Below, in pieces: positions 18,308 through 34,672 of a DNA stretch of 64,000 nt (its first letter is position 1; the number at the start of each line of letters is the position of its first letter). The stretch lies in NCBI RefSeq assembly GCF_026339955.1, contig NZ_JAPEPW010000001.1:186001-250000 (forward strand). The letters run 5' to 3'. Below the pieces are notes generated by a model that was given only the letters and a program-made list of their open reading frames with translations, was not told where the DNA came from and did not search any database. This stretch comes from Streptomyces sp. NBC_01549 (GTDB lineage: Bacteria; Actinomycetota; Actinomycetes; Streptomycetales; Streptomycetaceae). A program made the translations under genes and the position numbers.

Positions 18308-19831
18308 TCAGCCGACGGTCGCGCAACTGGCCTTGTTGAGGGTGAAGTCGCGCGCGGCCGAGTTGGAGCCACTCCAGGAGCCGAGGAAGCCGAAGGTGAA
18401 GGTGGCGTTCGCGGCGACCGTCTTGTTGTAGTCGGCGGCGGTGGCCGTGACGTGGGAGTCGTCCTGGACGAAGGTGCCGTCCCACATCTGACTCACGTGC
18501 TGACCGTCCTTGAAGGTCCAGCCGAGGCTCCAGGTGGCGAGGGCCTTGGTGGAGGTGACGGTGACCGTGGCCTGGAAGCCGTCCGGCCACTGGCCGACGA
18601 TCTCGTACTTCACCTGACAGTCGGGCGGGGCGCTCTTCGTGGAGCCGGTCACCCCGCCCTGCTTCTTGGCGGGCGACGAGGACTTGCCCTGGGCCTCCTG
18701 ATCGGAGTTGCCCGCCGGCCGTGAGGTCGAGTCCGCCACCGTGGGCGAGCCCGACGACCCCGACTTCGACCCCGACCCCGACTTCGGCTTCGATCCCGAA
18801 ACCGACCCCGAGGGGAAGGAGGGGCCCGGGTCCGCCACGGTCTGCCCGTCCGTCGACTCGTCCTGCGCGGCGGCCGCGCCACCGGCCTTCGAGCCGCCGA
18901 AGGGCATCAGCGAGACCGTGAGCGCCAGCCCGGACACGAGGACGGCCGCGACCAGGATCCCGGTCCGGCCGATCCGGGGCCGGACCGGCTTGCCCTCGTT
19001 CAGCCCCGTGTCCACGGCCGCGTCCGTGCGACCGCCGATCATGCCGGCCTCGGCGGCCCGGCGCCGCCGTTCCAGATACGCGAGGCCGCCCCAGCCGATC
19101 ACACCGCTCGAGAGCGCCGCGGGCAGCCCGCCACCGTGCAGCCTCAGACAGGCGGCGGCCTCCGCGCACTCGACGCAACGCGCCATGTGCTGGGAGAGGT
19201 CGTCAGGCGTCTCGGCGGTGGGTGAGCGGGTCACCGCGTCGAGGAGCCGCGCGTAGCTGCGGCAGTGGGCGTCCATCGGGGTGTCGAGGTGGTTTCGGTG
19301 GCAGCGGTCCCGGAACAGCGCCCGCACCTGGGCGAGTTCGATGGACGCGGCCGCCGGGTCGAGACCGAGCCGACGGGCCACCGCGGGCAGCGGCAGCGAC
19401 TCGACCTCGGCCAGCCACAGCAGCACGGCGTCCGGCTCCTGCATGTCCCTGAGGCCGCGCAGCGCGAGCGGGCGGTGCAGCGGCGGTCCGATGTAGCGGG
19501 CGGCCTTGTCCGAGTGGAGCCACAGGCGCAGGTCGGGGTCGAGCCGGTGGCCGAGCCCGTTCGCCTCCCAGGTGGCGGCCACGAAACGGACCGAGGCGAG
19601 CAGCAGCGGAATTCGGGGCAGCCTGAGCGCCCTGCGTCCGGTACCGGTACTCTTCGATGCCGCGGTTGCGGCGCGCAGCTCGCCGATGCCGTGCGTGAAC
19701 GCCTCGGTCGCCAGCTGTGTGGCCGCGGCCGAACCGGACGTACACAGATCGGCGTACGACAGGACCGCGTCCCAGCACTCCGAGAGCAGTGCGGCCTCGG
19801 CGGCGTTCTGGGGGGTCGGCAGGTCGGGCAT
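18308..19831 (-). CDS. Sigma-like/zinc-finger membrane protein with C-terminal CBM2 domain
   Basis: A protein of 507 aa. ATG 19831 has AGGAG 6 nt upstream; longer starts at 19846 and 19849 lack it. The N-terminal 200 residues look like an ECF sigma factor: region-2-like helices, then LPLPAVARRLGLDPAAASIEL as a region-4 helix-turn-helix. HMARCVECAEAA resembles the zinc-binding motif of anti-sigma factors. One membrane helix (ILVAAVLVSGLALTVSLM) is followed by a long Ser/Gly/Lys-rich linker. The C-terminus is a family 2 carbohydrate-binding module running from CQVKYEIVGQWPDGF to DFTLNKASC, with the two flanking cysteines and conserved tryptophans. The predicted topology puts the binding module outside and the DNA-binding-like part inside. 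Its actual role is unknown. Confidence 0.82.
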   Translation of the reverse strand: MPDLPTPQNAAEAALLSECWDAVLSYADLCTSGSAAATQLATEAFTHGIGELRAATAASKSTGTGRRALRLPRIPLLLASVRFVAATWEANGLGHRLDPDLRLWLHSDKAARYIGPPLHRPLALRGLRDMQEPDAVLLWLAEVESLPLPAVARRLGLDPAAASIELAQVRALFRDRCHRNHLDTPMDAHCRSYARLLDAVTRSPTAETPDDLSQHMARCVECAEAAACLRLHGGGLPAALSSGVIGWGGLAYLERRRRAAEAGMIGGRTDAAVDTGLNEGKPVRPRIGRTGILVAAVLVSGLALTVSLMPFGGSKAGGAAAAQDESTDGQTVADPGPSFPSGSVSGSKPKSGSGSKSGSSGSPTVADSTSRPAGNSDQEAQGKSSSPAKKQGGVTGSTKSAPPDCQVKYEIVGQWPDGFQATVTVTSTKALATWSLGWTFKDGQHVSQMWDGTFVQDDSHVTATAADYNKTVAANATFTFGFLGSWSGSNSAARDFTLNKASCATVG

Positions 19832-20142
19832 GGGGGGCTCCTGCATCAACTGCTTCCAGGTGCAACGTCAAGAAACGTCTGACAACGTGACCGTCAACTC
19901 ACGCTCTGTACAAGGGAGTTGAGCACCGTCACAACGACGGGGCCCGAGCCTTTCACGCTTTCCACACAACTGACAAGCGAGGTATTCAATTATCACGGCA
20001 AGCGGTTGCGGCGCCCGTTCGTCCGAGCGTGCGCAGCCTCCCTCCCGCCGCATGGAAGGTGATACGGAAGGGAGGCCGGTACGTATCATCGCGGCCGACT
20101 TTTTCTGAACCTTCGGCCCCCGGCGCCGCGAACTCTTCGGCC

Positions 20143-21489
20143 CTACGGAGCCTTCGTTCCGGCCGCTTCCGCCACCGCGGGGTCCCGCGCCGGGAGGCTG
20201 TCCATGAAGGAGCTCACCGAGAAGACCGCGTGGCCGGGTCCGGGCGGCCCGTATCCAGGCGGGGAGGACAGGCCGAAGTCCTCCATGGTGGAGCGGTAGG
20301 CCTCCAGCAGCCGGATGTGGTACTCCAGCGGCGCGCCCTGGGGGTTGGCCTTGCCGAGCGGCGTCGTGGGCTCCGGGCACCAGGTGGTGAAGCGGGGCGT
20401 GATGCCGTGCGACATGAAGAAGCGCAGGCCCTCGGTGGTGGAGGCGATGGCCTCGTCGACGGTCGTGAAGCCGAACGGCTCGGCCATCTCCACGCCCGCC
20501 ACGAAGTTGGGGATCACATTGCGCGCGCCGAAGACCTCCGCCGAGTCGAGGATGCGCCGGTGCCACTCGTCCCTGCCGACGTAGCGCTCCTTGCCCGGGC
20601 AGTACAGCTCGAAGAGCCGCCGGTCCCACACCTCGTAGTTGGGGTGGTAGATCTGCACCCCGTAGTCCTTGAACCGCTGCACGTCGTCGCGCGGCAACGC
20701 CTGCGCGACGACCTTGCCGATCCACCGCCCCGGGAAGCGCTCCTCGATGGCCTTGGCGTAGTGCCCGTAGAAGTCGGCCTCGTCGCGCCCCTGAAGCTTC
20801 GAGGTGATCGCGCCGCCGGTGAGGGTGTACGCGGTGGAGGCCTTCGCCGTGTCGTACCGGTCGATGATCTCGAGGGCTTCGAGGACCTCCTCGACGTCCT
20901 TCACTCCGGTGTACGGGCGCCCCGCCGCCTTGTGCTGGCGCCAGTTGTGGTTGATGTCGCAGTACTGGCACTCCTCCTTGGCGCCGAAGTACTGGCAGAC
21001 GCGGAAGACGGTGAGGTAGATCAGGTAGCCCCACTGGATGGTCGGGGCGACCTCCATCACGGACTTCCCGTTGGAGAGCGTGTGCCGGTAGTACTCGGGC
21101 ATCGGCGGCACGCCGACGTCGGCGATGCGCTTCCCGTCGAGGTAGAGCCCGAGCACCCCCTCTTCGTCGGCGGCGACGCGATAGGGCGAGGCGGGGTTGA
21201 CGCGTACGGACACCACCGTGCGCCGCAGGTCGTACGGCCCGCCCGTGAGGATGATCTCCTCGGGCGGGCGTCGCAGCGCGGCCTCGCCGAGCTCGGGCAG
21301 GGTGCCGTGGTCGAAGGAGAAGATGAAGTACGACTTCGGCTTGACGTCACCGTCCTCGTTGTCGGAGAGCGCCGACTCGTCGAAGGCCACACCTCCGCGG
21401 AGCAGGTCCTCTTTGAAGACAGCCTCCCGCGGTACGTGCGGGAACCGCTCCATCAGATCCTCGACCAACGCGGTGCGGCTGCCGACCAT
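20143..21489 (-). CDS. Radical SAM protein with CX8CX2C cluster motif
   Basis: A protein of 448 aa. ATG 21489 is preceded by GAGGAGAAC. The iron-sulfur motif is C165-QYFGAKEE-C174-QY-C177, an 8-residue spacing rather than the usual 3. TLTGGAI (about residue 245) would be the SAM-binding GGE-type segment. The barrel continues through strands such as VQIYHPNYEVWD and VIPNFVAGVEMAEPFG. The last 60 residues are Pro-rich. It stands alone: the upstream neighbour is a relic and the downstream gene is unrelated. Similar radical SAM proteins are widespread in Streptomyces, but I cannot name the reaction. Confidence 0.83.
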   Translation of the reverse strand: MVGSRTALVEDLMERFPHVPREAVFKEDLLRGGVAFDESALSDNEDGDVKPKSYFIFSFDHGTLPELGEAALRRPPEEIILTGGPYDLRRTVVSVRVNPASPYRVAADEEGVLGLYLDGKRIADVGVPPMPEYYRHTLSNGKSVMEVAPTIQWGYLIYLTVFRVCQYFGAKEECQYCDINHNWRQHKAAGRPYTGVKDVEEVLEALEIIDRYDTAKASTAYTLTGGAITSKLQGRDEADFYGHYAKAIEERFPGRWIGKVVAQALPRDDVQRFKDYGVQIYHPNYEVWDRRLFELYCPGKERYVGRDEWHRRILDSAEVFGARNVIPNFVAGVEMAEPFGFTTVDEAIASTTEGLRFFMSHGITPRFTTWCPEPTTPLGKANPQGAPLEYHIRLLEAYRSTMEDFGLSSPPGYGPPGPGHAVFSVSSFMDSLPARDPAVAEAAGTKAP

Positions 21490-21639
21490 CCCGTTCTCCT
21501 CGCTCCCGACTTGTTCCCGACTCGTTCAAGTCTCCGTGCTCGACTCCTCACGGTATGCCCCTGCCTGCGCGCCGGCCGTGCCGGGTCCCCTCGCGCCGCG
21601 CGACGCGTACGGGAAGAGCCACGTCCGGCGGCCAGGCGG

Positions 21640-21860
21640 TGACGGCACTCCTGCTCGAACACCCCGACCTCGTACCAGGCGAACATCGAGGCGCCGGTGG
21701 ATGCGCTGGTCCAAGATCTGCTGTTCGAGGACGGCTGGAACGCCGACGAGCCGTGGACGCCGCTGCGCCGCGACCTCACGGAGCCGGTGAAGAACCCAGG
21801 CGTGCGGATCGAGGTGGTCGGGCCGGAGCAGGCGCAGGTGTTTGCCGCCGTACATGGCTC
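21640..21860 (+). pseudogene. GNAT acetyltransferase fragment joined to an IS5-like transposase scrap
   Basis: A protein-like stretch, EAPVDALVQDLLFEDG, then DEPWTPLRRDLTEPVK and VRIEVVGPEQAQVFAAVH, resembles the start of a Streptomyces GNAT domain pair. The similarity stops at about 21855. From there the opposite strand (about 21930 down to 21860) reads ARAINKLKQFRAM, which resembles the C-terminal VERxINKLKxFRA segment of IS5-family transposases. There is no start codon with a ribosome site, and a stop precedes the segment. It looks like an old insertion and deletion scar in front of aldO. Confidence 0.4.
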
Positions 21861-21967
21861 TGAACTGCTTGAGCTTGTTGATCGCCCGCGCGACAGAGGC
21901 CGTAAACGGGACCGACACGATGAGCGCGGCCGGGGCCGGAACACCGTACCGACCGACCCCGAGGTAG

Positions 21968-23278
<1,311 letters not shown>

Positions 23279-23359
23279 CCCCTTGTCGAAAGTCCTCGCC
23301 AGGCCATAGCCTTGCGGCGCGCCGGGACCGAGCCCCGCTGTGCGGTACGGAGGACCGAG

Positions 23360-24607
23360 GTGGCAAAGCAGGCGAAGCGGACATCGCGCGACATCCGCAC
23401 CGCGAACCGCTATGAGGTGCTGCGTCAGATCATCGCCGCCTCTCCCACCTCACGACAGGAGTTGGCCGCGGCCACCGGGCTGAGCCTGGCCACGGTCGCC
23501 ACGCTCGTCGGTGAACTGCTCGACCTCGGGATGCTGACCGAGGTCGGGTTCGAGGACTCCGCGGGGGGCCGACCCCGGGGACTCGTGGCCGTCAACGCAT
23601 CGGGGGGCGCGTTGATCGGCGTGGACATCGCGGAGACATACGTCCGCGTGGAGCTGTTCGACCTCGCGCTGAACGTGCTCGCCCGCGCCGCCGAGGACAT
23701 GCGCCCCGGCGAGAGCCGCCCGGAGCAGGTCGTCGGGCATGTCGCCGTGGCCGTCGGCTCGGTGGTCGCGCAGGCCGGGATCGAGGGCGCGCGCGTCCTG
23801 GGCGTCGGGGTCAGCGTGCCGGGCCAGGTGGACCGCGACACCGGCATCTCCGAGTACGCGCCGAACTGGGACTGGCACGACGTACCGCTGCTCGACCTGC
23901 TGGCCGAGCACATCGCCTATCCCCTCTACCTCGACAACCCGCTGCGCGCCTGCGCGGTCGCCGAGCTGTGGTTCGGCGCGGCCCGTGGACGCGGGGACGC
24001 CGTCGTCGTCAATCTGGGCACGGGGGTCGGCGCCGGGCTCGCGCTCGGCGGCGGGCTGCACCGGGGGGTGAGCAACAGCGCGGGCGAATGGGGCCATACG
24101 ACGCTGGTGCTTGACGGGCGGCCGTGCCACTGCGGCAACCACGGCTGCGTGGAGACGTACGTCGGGGCGCCCGGAATCATGCTGAATCTGCGGGAGTCCA
24201 GTCCGGACAGCCCGCTGCTGCACCCCGACGACCAGACCGCCACCATCGACGCCCTGTCCCGCGGGGTCGCCGCCGGAGACCCGGTGGCGCTCCAGGTCGT
24301 CCGCGACACCGCCCGCTATCTCGGCGCGAGCATCGCGGACCTGGTCAATCTCCTCAACCCCGAAGTCGTCGTGCTCAGCAGCTGGGTGGCCGCCACGCTC
24401 GGCGAGCCGCTGCTGCGCGAGGTCCGCGAGGCCGTCGCCCGGCACGCGCTGAGGCGGCCGCTGGCCGCCACCGAGATCGTCCTCTCCCCCATCCCCACCG
24501 ACCCGGTCTGCCTGGGCGCCGCGACCTTCGCCCTGGAGGGCGCCCTGAACTCGGTGGGCCAGAAGCCCGCCGGCGGCAGGACCGTCCCACGCCGCACCGC
24601 CCTCTAG
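23360..24607 (+). CDS. ROK-family transcriptional repressor
   Basis: A protein of 415 aa. The start is GTG 23360 with GGAGGA 9 nt ahead. The N-terminal winged helix contains TSRQELAAATGLSLATVATL. The ROK kinase-like body has the ATP-site segment ALIGVDIAETYVRV, VNLGTGVGAGL, and the zinc signature CHCGNHGCVETYVG with all three cysteines. The place and type suggest a repressor of the ABC importer and lacZ genes downstream, released by a sugar or sugar phosphate. This is an inference from position. Confidence 0.9.
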   Translation: MAKQAKRTSRDIRTANRYEVLRQIIAASPTSRQELAAATGLSLATVATLVGELLDLGMLTEVGFEDSAGGRPRGLVAVNASGGALIGVDIAETYVRVELFDLALNVLARAAEDMRPGESRPEQVVGHVAVAVGSVVAQAGIEGARVLGVGVSVPGQVDRDTGISEYAPNWDWHDVPLLDLLAEHIAYPLYLDNPLRACAVAELWFGAARGRGDAVVVNLGTGVGAGLALGGGLHRGVSNSAGEWGHTTLVLDGRPCHCGNHGCVETYVGAPGIMLNLRESSPDSPLLHPDDQTATIDALSRGVAAGDPVALQVVRDTARYLGASIADLVNLLNPEVVVLSSWVAATLGEPLLREVREAVARHALRRPLAATEIVLSPIPTDPVCLGAATFALEGALNSVGQKPAGGRTVPRRTAL

Positions 24608-24716
24608 GAGAAGACCGCGGGCCGCCGGATCGACGGTCCGCCAACTCACTTGGGCCACAACCCTGTTCGGCCAACCGAACCGCTCACAACGCTTCGAACA
24701 GACTTCGTCCAACCCC

Positions 24717-24745
24717 TTGCCGAAGCCTTAACGGAAGGTTAGCGT
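24717..24745 (+). promoter_or_regulatory. Possible promoter of the sugar importer operon
   Basis: TTGCCG and TAGCGT are spaced by 17 nt, about 57 nt before the binding-protein start. The spacer carries an imperfect inverted repeat, CCTTAACGGAAGG, that could be an operator for the ROK repressor. Weak evidence. Confidence 0.35.
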
Positions 24746-24801
24746 CCCGCCACCGCACAGCGATTTCGAGCCGTAGCCGTACAAGAGACAAGGACGTCAC
24801 C

Positions 24802-26067
24802 ATGTCGGCAATGAGCAGCAACTGGGACCGTCGCTCCGTCCTGCGGGCCGCCGCGGGGCTGGCCGCGCTGGGGCCGCTGGCCGCCTGTGGAAGCAACAAC
24901 GGCCGCTCCGGGGGCGGGAGCGGTTCGGGCAAGAACCTCGTCCAGTACTTCCACGCCTACGGCGAGGCGGGTACCGAGCAGGCGATCAAGCGATACGCGA
25001 AGGCCTACAGCAAGGCCGACGTGACCACGCAGTGGATCACCAGCAACACCTTCGAGACCAAGCTCTTCGCGGCTCTGCTCACCGCGCAGGCACCCGACGT
25101 CTTCGAGTTCCACCCGCAGATCCAGATGATCAAGAGCGGCCAGGTCGCGGACCTGACCGACATCATCGACCCGGTCAAGGACGACTTCAACCCGGCCGAC
25201 ATCAAGTCGCACACGGTCGACGGCAAGATCTACGGCGTGCGGATGATCGACGACCCGCAGTTCTTCTACTACCGCAAGTCGATGCTGGAGAAGGCCAACG
25301 TCTCCGTGCCGACCACGCTCGACGAACTGATCGAGGCCGGTGCCAAACTCACCACCAGCAAGGTCAAGGGCCTCTTCCTCGGCAACGACCTGACAGCGAT
25401 CCAGAACAACCTGATCTTCTCCGCCGGCGCCGAAACCCTCGACGCCAAGAACCAGATCGCCTACCACACGGACGGCGTGATCGAGGGCCTCACCAAGCTC
25501 CACACCCTGTTCAACAGCGGCCACCTGCTGCTGGACTCCCCGACCGACTTCTGGGACCCGTCCGCGATCAACCAGGGCCTGTGCGCCATCCAGTTCGGCG
25601 GCATGTGGTCGATGCCCGCGATCCAGCAGGCGCTCGGCGACGACTTCGGCATCTTCCCCTTCCCGAAGGTCGGATCGAGCGGCCGGCTGTCCGTCTACAA
25701 CGGCGGCTGGTCGATGTTCGTCAACGCCAAGGGCAATAACGTCGACGCGGCCAAGGAGTACGTGAAGTGGCTGTGGATCGACCAGAAGAAGGACCAGGAG
25801 GACTGGGCCACCTCGTACGGCTTCCACATCCCGCCGCGCGCCTCGATCGCCGCGCAGGCCACCAAGCTCAAGTCGGGGCAGGCCGCGGAGGCCGTCAAGC
25901 TCTTCAACACGTACGGGCACTTCGACAACATCGGCTTCACCCAGGCGATGATCACCGCGTTCAACGACGTCATGGCCAACGCCGTCCGCAAGAACATGGA
26001 CCCGAAGAAAGCGCTCGACCAGTGCGACACGAAGGTCAACCGCGAGCTCAAGAAGCTGTTCGGATAG
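24802..26067 (+). CDS. Extracellular sugar-binding lipoprotein of an ABC importer
   Basis: A protein of 421 aa. ATG 24802 with AAGGA 8 nt upstream. The N-terminus DRRSVLRAAAGLAALGPLAAC combines a twin-arginine motif with a lipobox ending at Cys, so it is a Tat-exported lipoprotein. The mature part is a family 1 solute-binding protein (YAKAYSKADVTTQWI, GGMWSMPAIQQALGDDFGIFPFPK). Two permease genes follow, with no ATPase gene, as is usual for Streptomyces systems that share MsiK. The lacZ downstream suggests a beta-galactoside ligand. Confidence 0.92.
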   Translation: MSAMSSNWDRRSVLRAAAGLAALGPLAACGSNNGRSGGGSGSGKNLVQYFHAYGEAGTEQAIKRYAKAYSKADVTTQWITSNTFETKLFAALLTAQAPDVFEFHPQIQMIKSGQVADLTDIIDPVKDDFNPADIKSHTVDGKIYGVRMIDDPQFFYYRKSMLEKANVSVPTTLDELIEAGAKLTTSKVKGLFLGNDLTAIQNNLIFSAGAETLDAKNQIAYHTDGVIEGLTKLHTLFNSGHLLLDSPTDFWDPSAINQGLCAIQFGGMWSMPAIQQALGDDFGIFPFPKVGSSGRLSVYNGGWSMFVNAKGNNVDAAKEYVKWLWIDQKKDQEDWATSYGFHIPPRASIAAQATKLKSGQAAEAVKLFNTYGHFDNIGFTQAMITAFNDVMANAVRKNMDPKKALDQCDTKVNRELKKLFG

Positions 26068-26087
26068 GCCGGCGGGCGGACCACGAC

Positions 26088-31980
<5,893 letters not shown>

Positions 31981-31984
<4 letters not shown>

Positions 31985-32976
31985 GCGGCAGCATCCACGT
32001 CCGGGGACTGTCCCGGACCTTTCACACCACCGTGCGCCGCCCCGGTCTGGCGGGCGCGCTCAAGTCCCTGGTCAAGCCCGAACGAGTCGCGAAGGAGGCC
32101 GTCTGCGACGTCACCTTCGAGGTGGCGCCCGGCGAACTGCTCGCGCTGCTCGGCCCGAACGGCGCCGGCAAGTCCACCACCATCAAGATGCTCACCGGCA
32201 TCCTCACCCCGACCTCCGGCGAGGCGCGCGTCGCGGGCGTCGTCCCGTACCAGGAGCGCGAGCGCAACGCGCGCAACATCGGCGCGGTGTTCGGGCAGCG
32301 CACCCAGCTGTGGTGGGACCTGCCGGTGCGCGAGTCCTTCGCGATCCTGCGGGACATCTACGGGGTACCGGAGCGTGAACACCGCGTCCGGCTGGGCGAG
32401 TTCGACGAACTGCTCGCCCTCTCCACCTTCTGGGACACCCGCGTACGCCATCTCTCCCTCGGCCAGCGGGTGCGCTGCGACCTCGCCGCGGCGCTGCTGC
32501 ACGACCCGCCCGTGGTGTTCCTCGACGAACCCACCATCGGCATGGACGTGGTGGTCAAGGAGCAGGTGCGCGGCTTCCTCAAGCACCAGGTGGAGGAGCG
32601 CGGCCGGACCGTGCTGCTCACCACGCACGACATGACGGAGGTCGAGCGGCTCGCCGAGCGGGTCGTCCTCATCAACCACGGCCGGCTCGTCCTCGACGGC
32701 ACCCTGGACGAGATCAGGCGCAGGTTCGGCTCGACCTGGCAGGTGCGGGCCACTCTCGCCGATCCGCAGACGGTGATCGCCCCGCCCCCGGGCATCACGG
32801 TGCTGCGCCGCGAGGGCCCCCAGGTGGTGTTCGGGCCGGACGGGCCGGGCGCCCCGACGGTCCACCAGGCGCTCAAGCAGGTCGTCGAGCGGTACGAGGT
32901 GACCGACCTCGCGATCGACGAGGCCGACCTGGAGGACGTGATGCGCGCGGCGTACGTCCAGGCGGAGGCCGCGTGA
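31981..32976 (+). CDS. ABC exporter ATP-binding protein
   Basis: A protein of 331 aa. Walker A is GPNGAGKST, the signature is a variant LSLGQRVR (Leu-Ser-Leu-Gly-Gln), Walker B is PPVVFLDEPTIG and the switch His is in LLTTHDM. A C-terminal 80-residue extension follows. The type matches the subgroup that works with paired ABC-2 permeases (COG4586 type). It overlaps both neighbours by 4 nt. Confidence 0.9.
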
Positions 32977-33782
32977 GCGCGACCGTCCCCGGCGGCTGGC
33001 GGGCCGCCCGGGTCACCCCGCTCGGCGAGCTGCACACCCCGCCCCGGATGACCGCCGCCCTGCTGCGCCTCGTCGTGCAGGTCGTGCTGGTGGCATCGCT
33101 GTGGCGCGGCCTGTACGCGACGAGCGGCACCACCGCGGGCCTCAGCCGCGACCAGGCCGTCACATACGCCGTCCTCGCCGTACTGGCCACCCGGATCAGG
33201 GCGTTGGACCAGTATTCGGGCCGGGACACCGTCCAGCAGCACATGCACTTCGGCACCATCGTGTACTGGTACCTGCGCCCGCTGTCCCCGCAGCGCTACT
33301 ACGCCTTGCGGGCACTGGGCGAGCAACTCTACGGATTCGTCTGGGCGTTGACCGGATACGCGGTGTGTCTGGCCGTCGGCTTCGTCCAGCCGCCCGGGTC
33401 GGCGGCCGTGGCGGCGGTGTTCGGGCTGAGTGTGCTGCTCGGCCAGTGGGTCCTGTACTACGTGATGCTGGTCATCGACCAGCTGTGCTTCTGGACGCTC
33501 CGCAACGGCGCCGCGATCCTGATCCTGGTCTTCGCGCAGAACCTGCTGTCCGGGGTGTACGCGCCCCTGTGGTTCTTCCCCGACTGGTTCATCACGCTCA
33601 GCCGCTTCCTCCCTTTCCAGGCGACCCTGAGTGTGCCGCTCTCGCTGTACGTGGGCCGGATCCCGGTGTCGCAGGCGGGCCCCCAACTCGCCCTGCAGGC
33701 AGCATGGGTGGTGGCGCTCGCCCTGTTCACCCGGCTGCTGTGGCGCCGGGCCGCCCGGCGCGTGATCTCGCAGGGAGGCTGA
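32973..33782 (+). CDS. ABC-2 family permease, first subunit
   Basis: A protein of 269 aa. GTG start within the ATPase stop (GTGA). Six hydrophobic segments, among them VWALTGYAVCLAVGFVQ and AAILILVFAQNLLSGVYAPL. The family is the COG4587-like permease. It forms a heterodimer with the next gene product in this inferred exporter. The substrate is unknown. Confidence 0.85.
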   Translation: MSATVPGGWRAARVTPLGELHTPPRMTAALLRLVVQVVLVASLWRGLYATSGTTAGLSRDQAVTYAVLAVLATRIRALDQYSGRDTVQQHMHFGTIVYWYLRPLSPQRYYALRALGEQLYGFVWALTGYAVCLAVGFVQPPGSAAVAAVFGLSVLLGQWVLYYVMLVIDQLCFWTLRNGAAILILVFAQNLLSGVYAPLWFFPDWFITLSRFLPFQATLSVPLSLYVGRIPVSQAGPQLALQAAWVVALALFTRLLWRRAARRVISQGG

Positions 33783-33784
33783 CC

Positions 33785-34672
33785 ATGACGGACGGACTGA
33801 ACAGGACGGACAGGACGGACAGGACGGACAGGACGGACAGGCTGATCAGGACGGACAAGCTCAGCACATCACTCACATCCCTGCGGATCGTGTGGCGGAT
33901 CACGCGTCTCAACTTCCGCGCACAGCTGGAGTACCGCTCCGAGTTCCTGCTGATGATCGCGATCGGCGCGATCTGGCAGGTGTCGGTGATCGTGTTCGCG
34001 ACGGTGCTGCTGACCCGGTTCACCGGGATGGGCGGCTGGGCGAGCGAGGACGTGCTGCTGATCGCGGCGACACGAATGCTGGCGCACGGTCTGTTCGTGC
34101 TCTTCCTCGGCCGGGTGCACGGACTGGGCCGGCACATCCAGGAGGGCGTGATCGACACGTACCTGGTCCGCCCGATGCCGGTCCACCGGCAACTCCAGCT
34201 CTCCGTCTTCCCCACGAACGCGATCGGCGACCTGACGGTGGCGACCGGTCTGATGGTGGGCGCGCTGACCCGCAGCCAGCTGGACTGGAACGCGGCCCGG
34301 ATCTCGTACCTCGTCGTCTGTGTCGTGGGCGGCATGCTCCTGGAGGCGGCCCTGTTCACGGTGGTGGCCTGCGCCTCACTGCGCTTCCCGGCCGCCGACT
34401 ACTGGGGGCGGTGGCTGGAGGAACTGCTCGGCACGTTCGGCAGCTATCCGCTCAACGTGCTGCCGGGCGCGGTCGGCGGCTTCCTCACCTTCGGGCTGCC
34501 GCTGGCCTTCGTCGCCTACTTCCCGGCCGCCGTGCTGACCGGCCACGGCGGCGACTCGGGGGTGCCGTACTGGCTGGCGGCGGCCTCACCGCTGGTGGGG
34601 CTGCTCGCCTATCTGGGCGCGCGACTGCTGTGGCGCTGGAGCCTCGGCCACTACTCCGGGGTCAACGGCTGA
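33785..34672 (+). CDS. ABC-2 family permease, second subunit
   Basis: A protein of 295 aa, starting at ATG 33785 after GGGAGG. The N-terminal tail contains four Arg-Thr-Asp units encoded by a 9-bp tandem repeat, then about six membrane helices (LLMIAIGAIWQVSVIVFATV, RISYLVVCVVGGMLLEAALF). It matches the COG3694-like permease family. Its end overlaps the tail of the convergent MFS gene by 22 nt. Confidence 0.85.
   Translation: MTDGLNRTDRTDRTDRTDRLIRTDKLSTSLTSLRIVWRITRLNFRAQLEYRSEFLLMIAIGAIWQVSVIVFATVLLTRFTGMGGWASEDVLLIAATRMLAHGLFVLFLGRVHGLGRHIQEGVIDTYLVRPMPVHRQLQLSVFPTNAIGDLTVATGLMVGALTRSQLDWNAARISYLVVCVVGGMLLEAALFTVVACASLRFPAADYWGRWLEELLGTFGSYPLNVLPGAVGGFLTFGLPLAFVAYFPAAVLTGHGGDSGVPYWLAAASPLVGLLAYLGARLLWRWSLGHYSGVNG
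33801..33841 (+). repeat. 9-bp tandem repeat (ACAGGACGG, about 4.5 copies)
   Basis: Perfect head-to-tail copies of a 9-bp unit inside the permease gene, coding repeated Arg-Thr-Asp. Because the unit is a multiple of three, copy number changes would keep the frame. Confidence 0.9.

Noticed and set aside
24124..24801. Plus-strand frame extending the binding-protein gene upstream through the ROK gene
   Set aside because: It is the ROK gene in a different frame; the Tat lipoprotein signal at 24802 fixes the true start.
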